Below, piece by piece: positions 38,210-48,707 of a stretch of DNA of 64,000 nt. Below the pieces are notes generated by a model that was not told where the DNA came from, did not search any database, and was given only the letters and a program-made list of their open reading frames with translations. Position 1 is the first letter of the stretch, and each line of letters begins with the position of its first letter. This stretch comes from Microvirga arsenatis (lineage in GTDB: Bacteria > Pseudomonadota > Alphaproteobacteria > Rhizobiales > Beijerinckiaceae), in NCBI RefSeq assembly GCF_009910705.1, contig NZ_JAAAXJ010000005.1, forward strand, positions 124,001 through 188,000, read 5' to 3'. A program made the position numbers and the translations under genes.

Positions 38210-40030
38210 ATGGACGATACCACAGCCGGCACGCCCCTGAACGACGAGCCGGCCCTGCCGGGCTTCCCCGCCGCGCCTGCACCCGCTGCGCCGGCCTCCC
38301 CCTACCGCGTCCTTGCCCGAAAGTACCGTCCGCGCACCTTCGACGACCTGATCGGCCAGGAGGCGATGGTCCGCACCCTCTCGAACGCCTTCGAGACCGG
38401 CCGCATCCCGCAGGCCTGGATGCTCACCGGCGTCCGCGGCGTCGGCAAGACCACCACGGCCCGCATCCTGGCCCGCGGCCTCAACTACCAGAAGCCCGAC
38501 GGCTCCGGGGCTCCGACCATCCACATGCCGGAGCTTGGCGTCCATTGCGAAGCCATCATGGAATCGCGGCACGTGGACGTGCTGGAGATGGACGCCGCCT
38601 CCCACACAGGCATCGACGACGTTCGCCAGATCATCGACGGCATCCGCTACTCGCCGGTCTCGGCCCGTTACAAGGTCTACATCATCGACGAGGTCCACAT
38701 GCTCTCGGAGAAGGCGTTCAACGCCTTCCTGAAGACGCTTGAGGAGCCGCCGCCGCACGCGAAATTCATCTTCGCCACCACCGAGATCCGCAAGGTCCCG
38801 GTCACGATCCTGTCCCGCTGCCAGCGCTTCGACCTGCGCCGCATCGAGGCAGACAAGCTCGTGGCCCATCTCTCCCGCATCTGCGCGGCCGAGGGCGTCA
38901 AGGCGGATCCCGAAGCGCTGGCCGCCATCGCCCGCGCGGCGGAGGGCTCGGCGCGCGATTCCCTGTCGCTCATGGATCAGGCCATCGCCCATGGTGCCGG
39001 CGTGGTCACGCCCGAGACCGTGCGCGACATGCTGGGGCTCGCCGACCGCAGCCAGGTCATCGACCTCTTCGAGGCCGTGATGAAGGGCGACGTTCCGGCG
39101 GCCTTCGCGGGGCTTCGCGCGCAGTACGATGCAGGCGCCGACCCCGCTGTGATCCTCTCCGACCTCGCCGCCTTCTCCCACGTGGTCACCCGCCTCAAGC
39201 TGATCCCGGAAGCGGCCAAGGATCCGGCCCTCTCCGAGATCGAGCGCACCCGCGGCCTGGACTATGCCGGGAAGCTCTCCGTGCGCACCCTGTCGCGCGC
39301 CTGGCAGATCCTGCTCAAGGGCATCCCCGAGGTCCAGGCTTCGAACCGTCCCATCGCGGCGGCGGAGATGGTGCTCGTGCGCCTCGCCTATGCCGCCGAC
39401 CTGCCGACGCCCGACGAAGCGCTGCGCGCCCTGAAGGACGGGGCTTCGCTGCCTGCGGGCGGCCCGGCGCCGGCTCCCTCGCGCCCCTCCGGGCCTGCCA
39501 CCTCCGGCACCATGGCGCTCGCGACCTCGCAGGCCGAGCCGCAGCCGCGCTCGCAACCGGCTCCTGCAGAGCCGACCATGCGCCTGCGTCGCTTCGAGGA
39601 CGTGGTGGCGCTCGCCGGCGAGAAGCGCGAGATCGTGCTGAAATCGCAGCTCGAACGCGACGTGCGCCTCGTGCGCTTCGAGGAGGGCCGCATCGAGCTC
39701 AGCCTCACCGAGACCGGCAGCCGCACCATCGCCAACGACCTCACCCGCGCCCTCCAGCAATGGACCGGGGAGCGCTGGATGGTGGCCCTCTCCTCGGAGG
39801 AGGGCGAGCCGACCCTGCATGAGAAGGCCCTGGCCGCAGAGCGCGAGCGCAAGGCGGGGGCGGCCAACCATCCGCTCGTGCAGGCGGTGCTCTCCAGGTT
39901 CCCCGGCGCGCAGATCGTGAACGTCATCGAGCGTTCCGAGAAGGCAGGCGAGGATGCGGAAACCGAGATCCTCGGCGAGGAGGATGCGGCGGCGGCGCAC
40001 GAGACCGAGCAAGACGACGATCTGTTCTAA
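38210..40030 (+). CDS. dnaX: DNA polymerase III gamma/tau subunit
   Basis: Clamp-loader ATPase (606 residues). A Pro/Ala-rich N-terminal tail is followed by RKYRPRTFDDLIGQ, Walker A GVRGVGKTTT (about 74-83), Walker B IIDEVHMLS, sensor 1 KFIFATTE and the SRC motif LSRCQRFDLRR. The four-Cys zinc module of E. coli DnaX is absent (one Cys, in GVHCEAIM), as in other alphaproteobacteria. The C-terminal 200 residues contain the tau-like region. No A-AAA-AAG slippery site was seen, so a frameshifted gamma form is not supported. It starts 28 bases after the SRP RNA, with no clear ribosome-binding site. Confidence 0.95.
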   Translation: MDDTTAGTPLNDEPALPGFPAAPAPAAPASPYRVLARKYRPRTFDDLIGQEAMVRTLSNAFETGRIPQAWMLTGVRGVGKTTTARILARGLNYQKPDGSGAPTIHMPELGVHCEAIMESRHVDVLEMDAASHTGIDDVRQIIDGIRYSPVSARYKVYIIDEVHMLSEKAFNAFLKTLEEPPPHAKFIFATTEIRKVPVTILSRCQRFDLRRIEADKLVAHLSRICAAEGVKADPEALAAIARAAEGSARDSLSLMDQAIAHGAGVVTPETVRDMLGLADRSQVIDLFEAVMKGDVPAAFAGLRAQYDAGADPAVILSDLAAFSHVVTRLKLIPEAAKDPALSEIERTRGLDYAGKLSVRTLSRAWQILLKGIPEVQASNRPIAAAEMVLVRLAYAADLPTPDEALRALKDGASLPAGGPAPAPSRPSGPATSGTMALATSQAEPQPRSQPAPAEPTMRLRRFEDVVALAGEKREIVLKSQLERDVRLVRFEEGRIELSLTETGSRTIANDLTRALQQWTGERWMVALSSEEGEPTLHEKALAAERERKAGAANHPLVQAVLSRFPGAQIVNVIERSEKAGEDAETEILGEEDAAAAHETEQDDDLF

Positions 40031-40045
40031 GCGAAGGATACGGCC

Positions 40046-40366
40046 ATGAAGGACCTCATGGGACTGATGAAGCAGGCTCAGGCCATGCAGCAGAAGCTGC
40101 AGGATGCGCAGGCCGAGCTCGACACGCTGGAAGTCGACGGCACGGCCGGTGGCGGCGTGGTGACCGTGAAGGTGACCGGCAAGGGCAGCCTGAAATCCAT
40201 CACCATCGACCCATCGCTCATGAACCCGGACGAGAAGGAGATCCTCGAGGATCTCATCGTGGCCGCCATGAACGATGCGCGGGGCAAGGCCGAGCGCGCC
40301 GCCCAGGAGCGGATGGAAAGCATCACCCGGGGCCTGCCGCTGCCTCCCGGCCTGAAGCTGTTCTGA
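40046..40366 (+). CDS. ybaB: YbaB/EbfC nucleoid-associated protein
   Basis: A 106-residue DNA-binding dimer, with an N-terminal helix LMGLMKQAQAMQQKLQDAQAEL and the core GGGVVTVKVTGKGSLKSITID. It has the usual dnaX-ybaB-recR position. AAGGA lies ten bases before the ATG. Confidence 0.96.
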   Translation: MKDLMGLMKQAQAMQQKLQDAQAELDTLEVDGTAGGGVVTVKVTGKGSLKSITIDPSLMNPDEKEILEDLIVAAMNDARGKAERAAQERMESITRGLPLPPGLKLF

Positions 40367-40375
40367 GTTACTTGA

Positions 40376-40981
40376 ATGGCCCAGCACGTTGCCGGCCCCG
40401 AGATCGAGCGCCTGATCCAGCTCCTGGCCCGCCTGCCGGGCCTCGGTCCCCGCTCGGCGCGGCGCGCGGCGCTCCATCTCATCAAGAAGCGCGAGACGCT
40501 GCTCAACCCGCTGAGCGATGCCATGCGCATCGCCAACGAGCGCATCGTCGTGTGCTCGTCCTGCGGCAACGTGGACACGGCCGATCCCTGCACGATCTGC
40601 CGGGATGCCAAGCGCGATCCCTCCATCCTCGTCGTGGTGGAGGACGTGTCCGATCTCTGGGCGCTGGAGCGCTCCGGCGCCGTCAACGCCAAGTACCACG
40701 TGCTCGGCGGCGTGCTCTCGCCGCTCGACGGCGTGCGCCCCGAGCACCTGAACCTGGAGCGCCTCGTCGCCCGTGTGTCGGAGCCCGGCGTGACGGAGGT
40801 GATCCTGGCCCTCAACGCCACGGTCGATGGGCAGACCACGGCCCATTACATCACCGAGCTGCTTGCGCATCTGCCCATCAAGGTGACGAAGCTTGCTCAC
40901 GGCGTGCCGGTCGGCGGCGAGCTCGATTATCTCGACGAGGGCACGCTCTCGGCTGCCATCCGCCAGCGCACATCGTTCTGA
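40376..40981 (+). CDS. recR: Recombination protein RecR
   Basis: A 201-residue partner of RecF/RecO in gap repair. It has an HhH segment [19 protein letters not shown], four-Cys zinc finger [18 protein letters not shown], and a Toprim domain starting [16 protein letters not shown]-terminal [19 protein letters not shown] is conserved. Confidence 0.97.
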   Translation: MAQHVAGPEIERLIQLLARLPGLGPRSARRAALHLIKKRETLLNPLSDAMRIANERIVVCSSCGNVDTADPCTICRDAKRDPSILVVVEDVSDLWALERSGAVNAKYHVLGGVLSPLDGVRPEHLNLERLVARVSEPGVTEVILALNATVDGQTTAHYITELLAHLPIKVTKLAHGVPVGGELDYLDEGTLSAAIRQRTSF

Positions 40982-41002
40982 GGCGGCTCTGATGCCTCCG
41001 TC

Positions 41003-41091
41003 GTCATCACCGGCACTGTGCCGGTGATCCCGATTGTTCGGAGCGCCGCGCTTGGCCGCATCGGGATGGCCGGGACGAGCCCGGCCATGAC
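41003..41091. repeat. Diverged palindromic repeat between recR and dapD
   Basis: A short dyad CACCGGCAC / GTGCCGGTG is followed by CCCGAT..ATCGGG arms and GGCCGGG / CCCGGCC. The pattern is like family A, but the sequence has drifted. Confidence 0.55.
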
Positions 41092-41190
41092 CTGGGAGGA
41101 TTTGCGTCGCGTACCGAGCAGATGATGACGTGACAGGCCCCCGCGCCGTTGCTAATCAGGCGGCAACGAACCCTTTGCCCCGAGTTGCCC

Positions 41191-42033
41191 ATGTCCAGCA
41201 CCGATCTCGCCCGCACCATCGACGCCGCCTGGGAGGACCGGGCCAATGTGAGCCCCTCCACGACGGGCGCCGTGCGCGAAGCCGTGGAGGAGGCGATGAA
41301 CCTTCTCGACTCAGGCCGAGCCCGCGTCGCCGAGAAGACCGGCGGCGAGTGGCAGGTGCATCAGTGGCTCAAGAAGGCCGTGCTGCTCTCCTTCCGCCTC
41401 AACGACATGGAGGTCATCGGCGGCGGACCCGGCGAGGCGACCTGGTGGGACAAGGTGCCGTCCAAGTTCGCCGGCTGGGGCGAGAACCGCTTCCGGTCAG
41501 CCGGCTTCCGCGCCGTGCCGAACTGCACCGTGCGCCGGGGCGCCTATATCGCGCCCGGCGTGGTGCTGATGCCCTCCTTCGTCAATCTCGGCGCCTATGT
41601 GGACGAGAACACCATGGTCGATACCTGGGCGACGGTCGGCTCCTGCGCCCAGATCGGCAAGAACGTGCATCTCTCCGGCGGCGTCGGCATCGGCGGCGTG
41701 CTGGAGCCGCTGCAGGCCAATCCCACCATCATCGAGGACAACTGCTTCATCGGCGCCCGCTCCGAGGTGGTGGAGGGCGTGGTCGTGGGCGAGGGCTCGG
41801 TGCTCTCCATGGGCGTCTTCATCTCGGCCTCCACCAAGATCGTCGACCGCACCACCGGCGAGGTTTTTGTGGGCCGCGTGCCGCCCTATTCCGTGGTGGT
41901 GCCCGGCTCGCTCCCCGGCAAGCCCCTGCCGGACGGCTCGCCCGGCCCGTCGCTTTACTGCGCCGTCATCGTGAAGCGCGTCGATGCGCAGACGCGGGCC
42001 AAGACCGGCATCAACGAGCTGCTCCGCGACTGA
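41191..42033 (+). CDS. dapD: Tetrahydrodipicolinate N-succinyltransferase
   Basis: A 280-residue left-handed beta-helix transferase of the succinylase lysine/diaminopimelate pathway. It has a helical N-terminus with WEDRANVSP and hexapeptide repeats from about 100 ([58 protein letters not shown]). ATG 41191 starts the normal protein. An ATG 14 codons upstream is unlikely. It is followed within five bases by dapE. Confidence 0.96.
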   Translation: MSSTDLARTIDAAWEDRANVSPSTTGAVREAVEEAMNLLDSGRARVAEKTGGEWQVHQWLKKAVLLSFRLNDMEVIGGGPGEATWWDKVPSKFAGWGENRFRSAGFRAVPNCTVRRGAYIAPGVVLMPSFVNLGAYVDENTMVDTWATVGSCAQIGKNVHLSGGVGIGGVLEPLQANPTIIEDNCFIGARSEVVEGVVVGEGSVLSMGVFISASTKIVDRTTGEVFVGRVPPYSVVVPGSLPGKPLPDGSPGPSLYCAVIVKRVDAQTRAKTGINELLRD

Positions 42034-42037
42034 TCCG

Positions 42038-43201
42038 ATGGAAACCTCACCCCTCTTCCTCGCCCAATCCCTCCTGCGCTGCCCCTCCGTGACGCCGGAG
42101 GAGGGCGGGGCGCTCGCCTTCATCGAGGGCGTGCTGAAGGAGGCGGGGTTCGAGGTCCATCGTCCGGTGTTCTCGGAACCGGGCACGCCGGACGTGGAAA
42201 ACCTCTATGCCCGCTACGGCTCGGGCGAGCCCTATCTGCTCTTCGCCGGCCACACCGACGTGGTGCCGCCGGGCGATACGAGCCGCTGGACCTACGGCCC
42301 GTTCAGCGGCGAGGTCCATGACGGCGAACTCTACGGGCGCGGCGCCGTCGACATGAAGGGCGGCATCGCCTGCATGATGGCGGCGGCGCTCGACTTCATC
42401 CGCGCCAATCCCGATTTCAAGGGCTCCATCGGCTTCCTGATCACGGGAGACGAGGAGGGGCCCGCCGTCAACGGCACGGTCAAGCTTCTCGAATGGGCCA
42501 AGGGCCGCGGCGAGCGCTTCGACCACTGCATCCTCGGCGAGCCGACGAATCCGAACCGGCTCGGCGACATGATCAAGATCGGCCGGCGCGGGTCGCTCAC
42601 GGGGCGCGTCGTCGTCGAGGGCAAGCAGGGGCATGTGGCCTATCCGCACCTGGCGGAGAACCCCATCCCGGGCCTGCTGCGCCTTCTCTCCGGCCTCCTG
42701 AGCGAGCCGCTCGACCACGGCACGGAGCATTTCGACGCCTCGAACCTGGAGGTGACGAGCGTCGACGTGGGCAATCCGGCCTCCAACGTGATCCCGGCCC
42801 AGGCGCGGGCGACCTTCAACATCCGCTTCAACGACCTCTGGACCCCTCACAGCCTGGAGGAGGAGGTCGAGCGCCGCCTGCGCGAGGCGGCGGGCAACAC
42901 CGTGCGCTACACCCTGACGATGGAGCCGACCAATGCGGTCGCCTTCCTCACCCCGCCCAACGCCTTCGTGGGCTTCATCGCCGACGCCATCAAGGCCGAG
43001 ACGGGCTGGGAGCCGAAGCTGTCCACGACGGGCGGCACCTCGGATGCTCGCTTCATTGTGAAGTATTGCCCCGTCGTGGAGTTCGGCCTCGTGGGCCAGA
43101 CCATGCACCAGGTCGACGAACGGGTCGAAGTCGCCGATCTGGACCGGCTGGCAACGATTTACCGCAAGGTCCTGGAGGCCTATTTCGCTGCCTCGGCTTG
43201 A
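42038..43201 (+). CDS. dapE: Succinyl-diaminopimelate desuccinylase
   Basis: A 387-residue dizinc M20 peptidase-fold enzyme, two steps after DapD. Metal and catalytic motifs are [41 protein letters not shown] (catalytic Glu pair) and [11 protein letters not shown]. The dimerisation domain is about 180-295. ATG 42038 is chosen over an upstream in-frame ATG at 41984 inside dapD. Confidence 0.96.
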   Translation: METSPLFLAQSLLRCPSVTPEEGGALAFIEGVLKEAGFEVHRPVFSEPGTPDVENLYARYGSGEPYLLFAGHTDVVPPGDTSRWTYGPFSGEVHDGELYGRGAVDMKGGIACMMAAALDFIRANPDFKGSIGFLITGDEEGPAVNGTVKLLEWAKGRGERFDHCILGEPTNPNRLGDMIKIGRRGSLTGRVVVEGKQGHVAYPHLAENPIPGLLRLLSGLLSEPLDHGTEHFDASNLEVTSVDVGNPASNVIPAQARATFNIRFNDLWTPHSLEEEVERRLREAAGNTVRYTLTMEPTNAVAFLTPPNAFVGFIADAIKAETGWEPKLSTTGGTSDARFIVKYCPVVEFGLVGQTMHQVDERVEVADLDRLATIYRKVLEAYFAASA

Positions 43202-43302
43202 ACGGAAGCCTGACTATTTAGACTAAAGTCGGAAATCCTCCGGAACGTTTTGGAGCCTCCGTCCATTTTCGTGAGCAATCATCTTCCACGAAGAGGCTGC
43301 TC

Positions 43303-43893
43303 ATGATCGTCACGGCGGATGAGGTCAACCGCTCGTTCAGGGGAACCCTGGACCTGCTCAACAGCAGGACGGAGGGGCTCAAGGCTTTCGACATGAGCGA
43401 GCGGGGCTTCTGGCGCTCCTTCATGGCGATCTGGCTGACCCTTCCGGCCTATATCGTGTCCCTGGCCTTCGAGCGCCTGCGCCTCGGCCTGCTTCAGCCC
43501 GACCGCTCCCTGCTCGACAGTCTCTGGATCGATCTCGTTGTGGCCCTGGGCCATGCGGCGGGCTTCGTGGCCCTGCCGCTGGCCATGATCTGGGTCGCGC
43601 GGTGGTTCCGCCTCGAGAAGGCCTATGTGCCCTTCGTGATCGTGACGAACTGGATCTCCGTCATCGGCATGCTGGTGCTCTCGGTGCCCGCCATGCTGAT
43701 GCTCCTCGGCTGGGCTCCCCCGGGACTTGCGAGCCTCTTCAGCCTCGCCTTCGCGGTCGTCATCGTGCGGCTGCAATGGTTCGCCACCAAGTCGACGCTG
43801 GGCCTTTCGAGCCTGCCGGCGCTCGGCATCGTCGTGCTCGGGATCGTGCTCAACTCCGTCGTCGGAGTCGCGATGCGGGGCCTTCTAGGCTAG
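43303..43893 (+). CDS. Conserved hypothetical multi-pass membrane protein
   Basis: A 196-residue protein. After a soluble start ([37 protein letters not shown]) come about five hydrophobic helices, ending [21 protein letters not shown] do not recognise a functional family. Coding is supported by codon pattern, the hydrophobic periodicity and a GAGGCTGCTC region before the ATG. It runs convergently into truA with a 9-base overlap. Confidence 0.75.
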   Translation: MIVTADEVNRSFRGTLDLLNSRTEGLKAFDMSERGFWRSFMAIWLTLPAYIVSLAFERLRLGLLQPDRSLLDSLWIDLVVALGHAAGFVALPLAMIWVARWFRLEKAYVPFVIVTNWISVIGMLVLSVPAMLMLLGWAPPGLASLFSLAFAVVIVRLQWFATKSTLGLSSLPALGIVVLGIVLNSVVGVAMRGLLG

Positions 43894-44634
43894 GACGGGA
43901 TAATCGACCCCGATCAGGTAGAGGCCCGTCGGCGGCGCCATCGGGCCGCAGCGCTTGCGGTCACGCGCCTCGAGCGCCGCCCGTACATCCTCCACCGACC
44001 AGCGCCCGGCGCCGGCCCGTTCCAGCGTGCCGGCCATCGAGCGCACCTGATGGTGCAGGAACGAGCGGGCGGAGGCATAGATGCGGATCTCGTCGCCGAT
44101 CCGCTCCACGTCCAGGCGGTCGAGGGTGCGGATCGGGCTGTTGGCCTGGCATTCGGCCGCCCGGAACGTGGTGAAGTCATGCCGGCCGACGAGGTGCTGC
44201 GCGGCCTCGTGCATCACATCCGCATCGAGACTCCAGGCCACGTGCCAGACCCGGTTCGCGTCGAGGGTCGGCGGCGCACGCCGGTTGAGGATGCGATAGA
44301 CGTAGTGGCGCTTGACCGCCGACAGGCGCGCGTTGAACGTCTCGGGCACGACCTGAGCCGAGACGATCGCCACGGGCGCAGGCCTCAGGTGCGAGTTGGT
44401 GGCGTCGCGCACCGTGTCCGGGCGCCACTCCTTCTCCAGGTCCACATGCACCACCTGGTGGGTGGCGTGGACGCCCGAGTCGGTGCGGCCGGCGCAGTGA
44501 ACCCGCACGGCCTCGCCGGCGAAGCGCGCAATGGCATCCTCCACCGCCTGCTGGACGGAGAGGCCGTTCGTCTGGTGCTGCCAGCCGGTGAACGGCGTGC
44601 CGTCATACTCGACGACCAGCTTGTAGCGAGGCAT
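43885..44634 (-). CDS. truA: tRNA pseudouridine synthase A
   Basis: A 249-residue enzyme modifying U38-40 of tRNA anticodon stems. Catalytic Asp in [16 protein letters not shown]-terminal [28 protein letters not shown], and C-terminal [14 protein letters not shown]. It is last in the leftward unit def-fmt-GNAT-truA, the common rhizobial order apart from the acetyltransferase. Confidence 0.96.
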   Translation of the reverse strand: MPRYKLVVEYDGTPFTGWQHQTNGLSVQQAVEDAIARFAGEAVRVHCAGRTDSGVHATHQVVHVDLEKEWRPDTVRDATNSHLRPAPVAIVSAQVVPETFNARLSAVKRHYVYRILNRRAPPTLDANRVWHVAWSLDADVMHEAAQHLVGRHDFTTFRAAECQANSPIRTLDRLDVERIGDEIRIYASARSFLHHQVRSMAGTLERAGAGRWSVEDVRAALEARDRKRCGPMAPPTGLYLIGVDYPVLA

Positions 44635-44636
44635 GT

Positions 44637-45131
44637 CTATTTCAGTTCTGCAAAGGCCCGGGCGTAGGAGACGGGGCCGTGCGCCGCTCTCCCCCTGTCG
44701 GACAGGGCAAGAGCCTGGAGATAAGGTCCGTCATAGGGCGTTTTCAGCTGCTCCGCCAGCTTGGGGTCGAAGCCGAAGCGGCCGTAATAATCCGGCTCCC
44801 CCAGCACGACGACGAGATCGTAGCCCGCCTCCACCAATTGCTTCAAGCTGTGGCGGACGAGGGCCGTTCCGATCCCCCGCTTCTGGAACGAGCGGACGAC
44901 CGCCAGCGGGGCCAGCACGCAGGCCCGAACGTCAGGGGTTTCGTGCAGGCCCAGGTGGGAATACGCGATGTGTCCTGCGGGCTCGTCCGCATGGGCGACC
45001 AGGGACAGGATGAGATCCCCGTCGCTGTTCATGCTCCGCACGAGGTCGGCTTCCGCCGACTGGCCGAAGGAGGCGGCATAGATCGAATAGATCGTATGCC
45101 AGTCGGTGGATTCCTCCAGTCGGATGGTCAT
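44637..45131 (-). CDS. YhbS-like GNAT acetyltransferase
   Basis: A 164-residue protein with the YhbS pattern: [43 protein letters not shown] (acetyl-CoA loop), and [19 protein letters not shown]. Substrate is unknown. It is inserted between fmt (9-base gap) and truA (2-base gap), so it is part of that operon. Confidence 0.88.
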   Translation of the reverse strand: MTIRLEESTDWHTIYSIYAASFGQSAEADLVRSMNSDGDLILSLVAHADEPAGHIAYSHLGLHETPDVRACVLAPLAVVRSFQKRGIGTALVRHSLKQLVEAGYDLVVVLGEPDYYGRFGFDPKLAEQLKTPYDGPYLQALALSDRGRAAHGPVSYARAFAELK

Positions 45132-45140
45132 GGCCGGCCC

Positions 45141-46073
45141 TCATCCAAGGCGGGCGCCCGGAGCAATCCTCACGCCGCGCAGGAAGTCCTCGAAGGCGAC
45201 GGGCCCCTTGCCGGCTCGTTGAACCTGGATGAGACGGACAGCCCCGTCGCCGCAGGATATTATACCATTATTGTCCAGCATAGTCCCAGGAGAACCTGAG
45301 CCTTCTCCCAAGGCGGCGCGCAGCACCTTCACCCGCTCCGGCCCCTTGCCGAAATCGGCGGTGAAGTAGGCGCCTGGAAAGGGAGACAGCCCGCGGATGT
45401 GGTCGTGCACTGCCTGTGCCGGCTTCGACCAGTCGATCAGGGCGTCTTCGTTCTTGATCTTGTGGGCGTAGGTGACGCCCTCTTCAGGCTGGGGCGTGAA
45501 GCTCAAGCCGCCGCGGGAGAGGGCCGCCAGCGCCCGCACCATGAGATCGGCGCCGAGCACCATGAGCCTGTCATGCAGTTCGCCCGCGTTCATGTCGGGC
45601 GCGATCGCCACCTTCTCGACCATGGCCACGGGCCCCGTATCGAGACCCTCTTCCATCTTCATGACGGCAACGCCGGTTTCCCGGTCGCCGGCCATGATGG
45701 CCCGCTGGATCGGAGCCGCGCCGCGCCAGCGGGGGAGCAGCGAGGCGTGAAGGTTGAGGCAGCCGAGTTCCGGCGCCTCCAGGATCGCCTTCGGCAGCAG
45801 CATCCCGTAGGCCACGACCACGGCCACATCGGCCTGGTGGCTGCGGAAGATCTCGGCGGCCTCCTCCGTGCGCAGGGTCTTGGGCGTCAGTACCGGCAGG
45901 CCGAAGCGATCGGCCATGGTGTGCACCGGGGAGGGCTTCAGCTCCATGCCGCGCCCGGCGGCCGCCGGCGGGCGGGTGTAGACGGCCACCACGTCGTGGC
46001 CCTGGCCGACGATCTCGGAAAGGGTGGGCACCGCGAAGTCGGGCGTGCCCATGAAGACGACGCGCAGGCTCAT
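45141..46073 (-). CDS. fmt: Methionyl-tRNA formyltransferase
   Basis: A 310-residue enzyme formylating initiator Met-tRNA. The N-terminal formyltransferase domain has [32 protein letters not shown] (catalytic Asn and His) and [10 protein letters not shown] (Asp). The C-terminal tRNA-binding domain starts about residue 205. It overlaps def by four bases. Confidence 0.97.
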   Translation of the reverse strand: MSLRVVFMGTPDFAVPTLSEIVGQGHDVVAVYTRPPAAAGRGMELKPSPVHTMADRFGLPVLTPKTLRTEEAAEIFRSHQADVAVVVAYGMLLPKAILEAPELGCLNLHASLLPRWRGAAPIQRAIMAGDRETGVAVMKMEEGLDTGPVAMVEKVAIAPDMNAGELHDRLMVLGADLMVRALAALSRGGLSFTPQPEEGVTYAHKIKNEDALIDWSKPAQAVHDHIRGLSPFPGAYFTADFGKGPERVKVLRAALGEGSGSPGTMLDNNGIISCGDGAVRLIQVQRAGKGPVAFEDFLRGVRIAPGARLG

Positions 46074-46588
46074 GCCCCGGCCTCGCGCCTGGCCGCCTTC
46101 TTGAACTTGGTGATGACGCGGTCGCGCTTGAGCTTCGACAGATAGTCGATGAAGAGAACGCCGTTCAAATGGTCGATCTCGTGCTGGACGCAGGTGGCGA
46201 GCAGGCCATCCGCCTCCTGCTCGAGGGTCTCGCCCTGCAGGTTCATGTAGCGGAAGCGCACCCGGTCCGGGCGCTCGACTTCCTCATAATATTCGGGGAT
46301 CGAGAGGCAGCCCTCCTCGTAAACCCGCTTCTCCTCGGAAGCCCAGGTGATCTCGGGGTTGATGAGCACCATCGGCTGGCGCTCCTCCTCCGACTTCGAC
46401 ACGTCCATGGTCACCATGCGCAACGGCACGCCGATCTGAATGGCGGCGAGCCCCACGCCGGGGGCGTCGTACATGGTCTCCAGCATGTCGTCGGCCAGCC
46501 GGCGAACGTCGTCCGTGATCTCCTTGATGGGCTCGGAGATCACGCGGAGCTTGGGATCGGGAAGGATGACGAGGGGTCTGATGCTCAT
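46070..46588 (-). CDS. def: Peptide deformylase
   Basis: A 172-residue metalloenzyme removing formyl from nascent Met. Motif 1 [10 protein letters not shown] (one change, Q-I-Q replaced by I-Q-I spacing as in other type 1 enzymes), motif 2 EGCLSIP with the metal Cys, and motif 3 QHEIDHLNG with two metal His and catalytic Glu. First gene of the leftward unit, divergent from rmuC. Confidence 0.97.
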   Translation of the reverse strand: MSIRPLVILPDPKLRVISEPIKEITDDVRRLADDMLETMYDAPGVGLAAIQIGVPLRMVTMDVSKSEEERQPMVLINPEITWASEEKRVYEEGCLSIPEYYEEVERPDRVRFRYMNLQGETLEQEADGLLATCVQHEIDHLNGVLFIDYLSKLKRDRVITKFKKAARREAGA

Positions 46589-46639
46589 GATCGCGGGAGA
46601 TAAGCGGTTGGGCCAGGATGGTCAAATCGTTCGTCTCAG

Positions 46640-46747
46640 GCATCGGATCCAAAAGTGGACCCACTTTTGGGGCTAATCCGATGCTTATCATTCATGAGTG
46701 CATCGTTTTCGCGGAAAAGTGGATTCCACTTTTCCGCACGAGGCACT
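46640..46747. repeat. Double-hairpin dispersed repeat (family C, copy 2)
   Basis: It has the same architecture as 5574-5679: GCATCGG / CCGATGC around CCAAAAGTGG / CCACTTTTGG, then GCGGAAAAGTGG / CCACTTTTCCGC inside AGTGC / GCACT. It lies in the def-rmuC divergent gap. Confidence 0.85.
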
Positions 46748-46786
46748 TGTGTTCGGATGCATCCGTCAACCGGAACCGTATGCTCC

Positions 46787-47974
46787 ATGAATGACGTCGT
46801 CCTCGTCCTCGGCAAAACCTCCCTGACCCTGGGGCAGGTCGTTCTGGGATTGGCCGGCCTGAGCGTCGTCCTGCTGGTGATCGTCACGGTCCTGCTCCTG
46901 CGGACCCGCCGGGAGCGCGCCCTCGAGGCGGCCATGGCGGCCGAGCGGGCGCGGGAGATGGACGACAAGGTGGCGGAGCTCACCCGGATCCAGTCCGAGA
47001 TGACCGGCCGGATGCGGACCATGGCCGAGGTCTTCGGCTCCCGCCAGAGCGACTTCGTGCGCATGATCTCGGAACGGATCGACGGGCTGCAGCACCGGGT
47101 GGGGCAGGGGCTCGAGGCATCCACCCGCCACCAGTCCGAAAACCTCTCCAAGCTGAACGAGCGGCTCGCCGTCATCGATGCGGCGCAGCAGAACCTCACG
47201 AATCTCACCGGCGAGATCGTGGGCTTGAAGGACATCCTGTCCAACAAGCAGAGCCGTGGCGCCTACGGCCAGGGGCGGATGGAGGCGATCATCCGGGACG
47301 GACTGCCGCCGAGCGCCTTCGAGTTCCAGGCGACCCTCTCCAACCGCACTCGGCCCGATTGCCTCGTGCGCCTGCCGGGCGACGGGCGCGGGCTGGTGAT
47401 CGACGCCAAGTTCCCCCTGGAGGGGTTCACCCTCTTCCGCGAGGCCAAGGGGGACGAGGCCCGCAATCGTGCGGCGGCGAAGGTCCGCAACGACATGCTG
47501 GTCCATGTGAAGGACATCGCGGAGAAGTACCTGATCCCCGGCGAGACCCAGGACATCGCGCTTCTCTTCGTGCCGGCGGAATCGATCTATGCGGATCTCG
47601 CCGAGCATTTCGACGACGTCGTCCAGAAGGCCCACCGCGCCCGCATCGTCATCGTCTCCCCCTCGCTCCTGACGCTGGCGATCCAGGTCATGCAGGCGCT
47701 CGTGCGCGATGCCCGCATCCGCGAGGAGGCGCGGGTGATCCAGATCGAGGTGCAGAAGCTCCTGGAGGACGTGGAGCGGCTCGACTCCCGCGTGGCGAAG
47801 CTCGACGCGCATTTCCGCCAGGCGCAGGAGGACGTGTCGCAGATCAGGGTATCGGCCGACAAGATCGTGAAGCGCGGCGAGAGGATCGAAACCCTCGACT
47901 TCGAGGAGGGCGAGGCGGAGGCCCGGGCCGAGCTGCTGCGCCTCCAGGGCCGCAATCTCCGGGCCGTCGACTAG
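46787..47974 (+). CDS. rmuC: RmuC-like DNA recombination protein
   Basis: A 395-residue protein with one N-terminal membrane helix (about 13-38), a long coiled coil (about 42-130) and a C-terminal RmuC nuclease-fold domain (GAYGQGRMEAIIRDGL, LVIDAKFPLEGF, ALLFVPAESIYADL). In E. coli it limits inversions at short repeats. The catalytic role is inferred from a PD-(D/E)xK-like core. Start ATG 46787 is preferred over in-frame ATGs further upstream, which lie within the family C repeat. Confidence 0.9.
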   Translation: MNDVVLVLGKTSLTLGQVVLGLAGLSVVLLVIVTVLLLRTRRERALEAAMAAERAREMDDKVAELTRIQSEMTGRMRTMAEVFGSRQSDFVRMISERIDGLQHRVGQGLEASTRHQSENLSKLNERLAVIDAAQQNLTNLTGEIVGLKDILSNKQSRGAYGQGRMEAIIRDGLPPSAFEFQATLSNRTRPDCLVRLPGDGRGLVIDAKFPLEGFTLFREAKGDEARNRAAAKVRNDMLVHVKDIAEKYLIPGETQDIALLFVPAESIYADLAEHFDDVVQKAHRARIVIVSPSLLTLAIQVMQALVRDARIREEARVIQIEVQKLLEDVERLDSRVAKLDAHFRQAQEDVSQIRVSADKIVKRGERIETLDFEEGEAEARAELLRLQGRNLRAVD

Positions 47975-48078
47975 GAACCGGCTTCCGCCCGCGACGTTCT
48001 CCCCAGGCTGAACGATGCGCCACGCGAACGATGGCGCTCGTGTATTGGCATATCTCAGAACATGGGAAGGATTGCGCT

Positions 48079-48582
48079 ATGGGCCTTTTGTCGAAGGACA
48101 TCAAATCGTTGGATGATCTCTTCATCCACACCCTGCAGGATATCTACTACGCCGAGCAGCAGATCACGAAGGCGCTGCCGCAGATGATCGAACAGGTCAG
48201 CGACCCGCAGCTGAAGCAGGCGTTCCAGACGCATCTCGGCGAGACCCAGCAGCAGATCCAGATGGTCGAGCAGGTCTTCCGCATGCACGGCCACGATCCG
48301 AAGGGCGTGACCTGCCCCGCCATCGACGGCATCATCGACGAGGCGCAGGAGATCGCCGGCGAGATCGACGATCCGCAGGTTCTCGACGCCGCGCTGCTCG
48401 CCGCCGCCCAGGCCGTGGAGCACTACGAGATCACCCGCTACGGCACCCTCGTCGCCTGGGCCAAGCAGCTCGGCCGCCAGGATTGCGCCGGCGTCCTGCA
48501 CCAGATCCTGGATCAGGAGAAGGCCACGGACCAGAAGCTCAACCGCATTGCCGAGAGCAAGATCAACTCGCAGGCTGCGTAA
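48079..48582 (+). CDS. Ferritin-like DUF892 (YciE) protein, copy 1
   Basis: A 167-residue four-helix bundle protein. KSLDDLFIHTLQDIYYAEQQI, a central pair of helices, and AAAQAVEHYEITRYGTLVAWA with metal-type Glu/His residues. YciE-like proteins are linked to osmotic and oxidative stress. Activity is unproven. GGAAGG lies nine bases before the ATG. A paralogue lies at 58155. Confidence 0.9.
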   Translation: MGLLSKDIKSLDDLFIHTLQDIYYAEQQITKALPQMIEQVSDPQLKQAFQTHLGETQQQIQMVEQVFRMHGHDPKGVTCPAIDGIIDEAQEIAGEIDDPQVLDAALLAAAQAVEHYEITRYGTLVAWAKQLGRQDCAGVLHQILDQEKATDQKLNRIAESKINSQAA

Positions 48583-48606
48583 GCTCTTTGCTCCGTTCGA
48601 ACGAGA

Positions 48607-48638
48607 ATGGCCTCCGCAAGGAGGCCATTTTTGTTTTT
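48607..48638 (+). terminator. Intrinsic terminator after DUF892 copy 1
   Basis: A nine-bp stem ATGGCCTCC / GGAGGCCAT with a GCAA tetraloop is followed by TTTTTGTTTTT. Confidence 0.92.
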
Positions 48639-48707
48639 GCGCCTGATCGTGTCACCACCGGCGGCCCGCGAGCCGGGAAGGGAACGGCAAGCCCGATGCC
48701 ATGAAAC

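Noticed and set aside
38210..40030. Programmed frameshift in dnaX producing a gamma form
   Set aside because: No A-AAA-AAG-type slippery run with a following stem was found in the frame.
38144..40900. A 918-codon open frame antisense to dnaX-ybaB-recR, and similar long frames at 15414-17654 (+), 2091-4208 (-) and 557-2065 (-)
   Set aside because: High-GC genes with strong third-position bias leave long open antisense frames. These translations are His/Arg/Asp-rich, lack ribosome-binding sites and match no family, while the other strand encodes clear conserved proteins.
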